Source: Acidobacteria bacterium UBA823 (GTDB lineage: Bacteria > Acidobacteriota > Vicinamibacteria > Vicinamibacterales > UBA823). From it: a DNA stretch of 16,685 bases. The position numbers and the translations under genes are program-made. This document shows positions 16,278-16,685 of this stretch, piece after piece (positions within the stretch are counted from its first letter, which is position 1; every line of letters begins with the position of its first letter). The notes beneath the pieces were generated by a model that had not been told where the DNA came from, made no database searches, and saw only the letters and a program-made list of their open reading frames with translations. The stretch lies in NCBI GenBank assembly GCA_002296225.1, contig DBHR01000025.1, forward strand, positions 1-16,685, read 5' to 3'.

Positions 16278-16443
16278 TCACGTTGAGCCAGCCTCCCGAC
16301 GCTCATGCGTAATTCGATCTCGAACCCACTTGACGCCGTCTTGAATCGCTTCGGCTAATTCCCCCACCTTCTACGCGCCGACTGGCCGCTCGGACCACAA
16401 CAATCGGCATCGTTAGAGTTTTGACGACATAGATTTCAGGCAT
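16278..16443 (-). pseudogene. Possible small gene of 54 codons split by a one-base frameshift
   Basis: From the ATG at 16443 the frame reads MPEIYVVKTLTMPIVVVRAA and on to RRVEGGG, then becomes Arg/Ser-rich and stops at 16305-16303 (46 residues). The next frame carries a protein-like stretch, GELAEAIQDGVKWVRDRITH then ERREAGST, ending in TGA at 16280-16278. It has no good start of its own, because a TAG lies just upstream at 16373-16371. Dropping one G from the run of five at 16361-16365 joins them into one 54-residue frame with a hydrophobic N-terminal strand and a charged amphipathic helix. It lies 21 bases after the PgsA-like stop. I recognise no family. It could be a sequencing or assembly error, a true pseudogene, a programmed frameshift, or chance. 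Confidence 0.4.
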
Positions 16444-16464
16444 CTATTTGGTTATCAACACATC

Positions 16465-16685
16465 TCAACGACTGTTGACCGCTCGAGCTGCGTGCGCGAT
16501 GTAATGAAGGCCTGACACTAAAGCAATCCCTAGCGACGCATAGATGCAAACATCTACTGCCAACGATGTCTGCTCCAAGTAGTTGAAACTCATCGTTACG
16601 ACACTCGTCACGACGTAAATCGCCGTAGCCAGCTTCCCATAGATTGACGGTTGAAAGGTTCGCGGCCCGATCGCCAAATTCACGA
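16465..16685 (-). CDS. CDP-alcohol phosphatidyltransferase (PgsA-like), C-terminal part, cut by the right edge
   Basis: Only the last 73 residues or so are present. They read as the C-terminal membrane part of a CDP-diacylglycerol-dependent phosphatidyltransferase: PSIYGKLATAIYVVTSVV matches the family's p...GKl.T..q pattern, followed by two hydrophobic segments and a GLHYIAHAARAV end. PgsA makes phosphatidylglycerophosphate for phosphatidylglycerol and cardiolipin. The catalytic DG..AR...G..D motif would lie off the window, so the exact substrate is open. A GTG at 16683 is in frame but is probably internal. The gene converges on the glycan operon. Confidence 0.6.
   Translation of the reverse strand, partial: VNLAIGPRTFQPSIYGKLATAIYVVTSVVTMSFNYLEQTSLAVDVCIYASLGIALVSGLHYIAHAARAVNSR

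Noticed and set aside
16295..16320. Possible terminator between the convergent operons (ACGC-TCAT-GCGT)
   Set aside because: The stem is only four base pairs and no T-run follows on either strand.
1..16685. CRISPR arrays, tRNA or rRNA genes, insertion sequences
   Set aside because: No regularly spaced direct repeats, transposase-like proteins or structural RNA signatures were seen. Nearly all the sequence is covered by recognised genes.

Overview
The window is typical of a Gram-negative-type bacterium of moderate to high GC, and it reads as chromosomal DNA. I see no insertion sequence, phage gene, CRISPR array, tRNA or rRNA. The order yicC-gmk-coaBC-uracil-DNA glycosylase-priA, run together with envelope genes, would fit Acidobacteriota or a neighbouring phylum. 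That placement is an inference from gene order and cannot be settled from the sequence alone.

Left part (1-8196), all on the minus strand. Eight tightly packed genes are read in the order ugd, galE, an MsbA-like ABC exporter, yicC, gmk, coaBC, a family 4 uracil-DNA glycosylase, and priA, which runs off the left edge. Junctions are short gaps or overlaps. GTGA stop/start overlaps join ugd to galE and galE to the exporter, and an 8-base overlap joins the exporter to yicC. Nucleotide-sugar and export genes therefore appear to share a transcript with housekeeping genes for guanylate, coenzyme A, RNA turnover, DNA repair and replication restart. rpoZ, often found between gmk and coaBC, is absent there.

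Middle (8197-8426). A divergent control region holds candidate promoters facing both ways and a perfect 17-base hairpin/palindrome between them.

Right part (8427-16274), plus strand. This is a glycan-assembly operon: two GT4 glycosyltransferases, one GT2, two more GT4, a polyprenyl-phosphate hexose-1-phosphate transferase (the initiating enzyme), and a UDP-glucuronate decarboxylase (UDP-xylose synthase). With Ugd and GalE across the divergent promoter, the locus can in principle make UDP-galactose, UDP-glucuronate and UDP-xylose, load the first sugar on a lipid carrier, and extend it with up to five transferases. No Wzx flippase, Wzy polymerase or Wza/Wzc export gene lies in the window, so the ABC exporter is the only candidate flippase here.

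Right edge (16275-16685), minus strand. There is the C-terminal end of a probable CDP-alcohol phosphatidyltransferase (PgsA type). After it comes a short reading frame that seems to be split by one extra base in a run of five G, ending 3 bases from the stop of the convergent glycan operon.

The best candidates for something undescribed are the frameshifted small gene at 16278-16443, the shared arm sequences in the two control regions (8304-8321 and 11487-11551), and a glycan locus that may use an ABC flippase.
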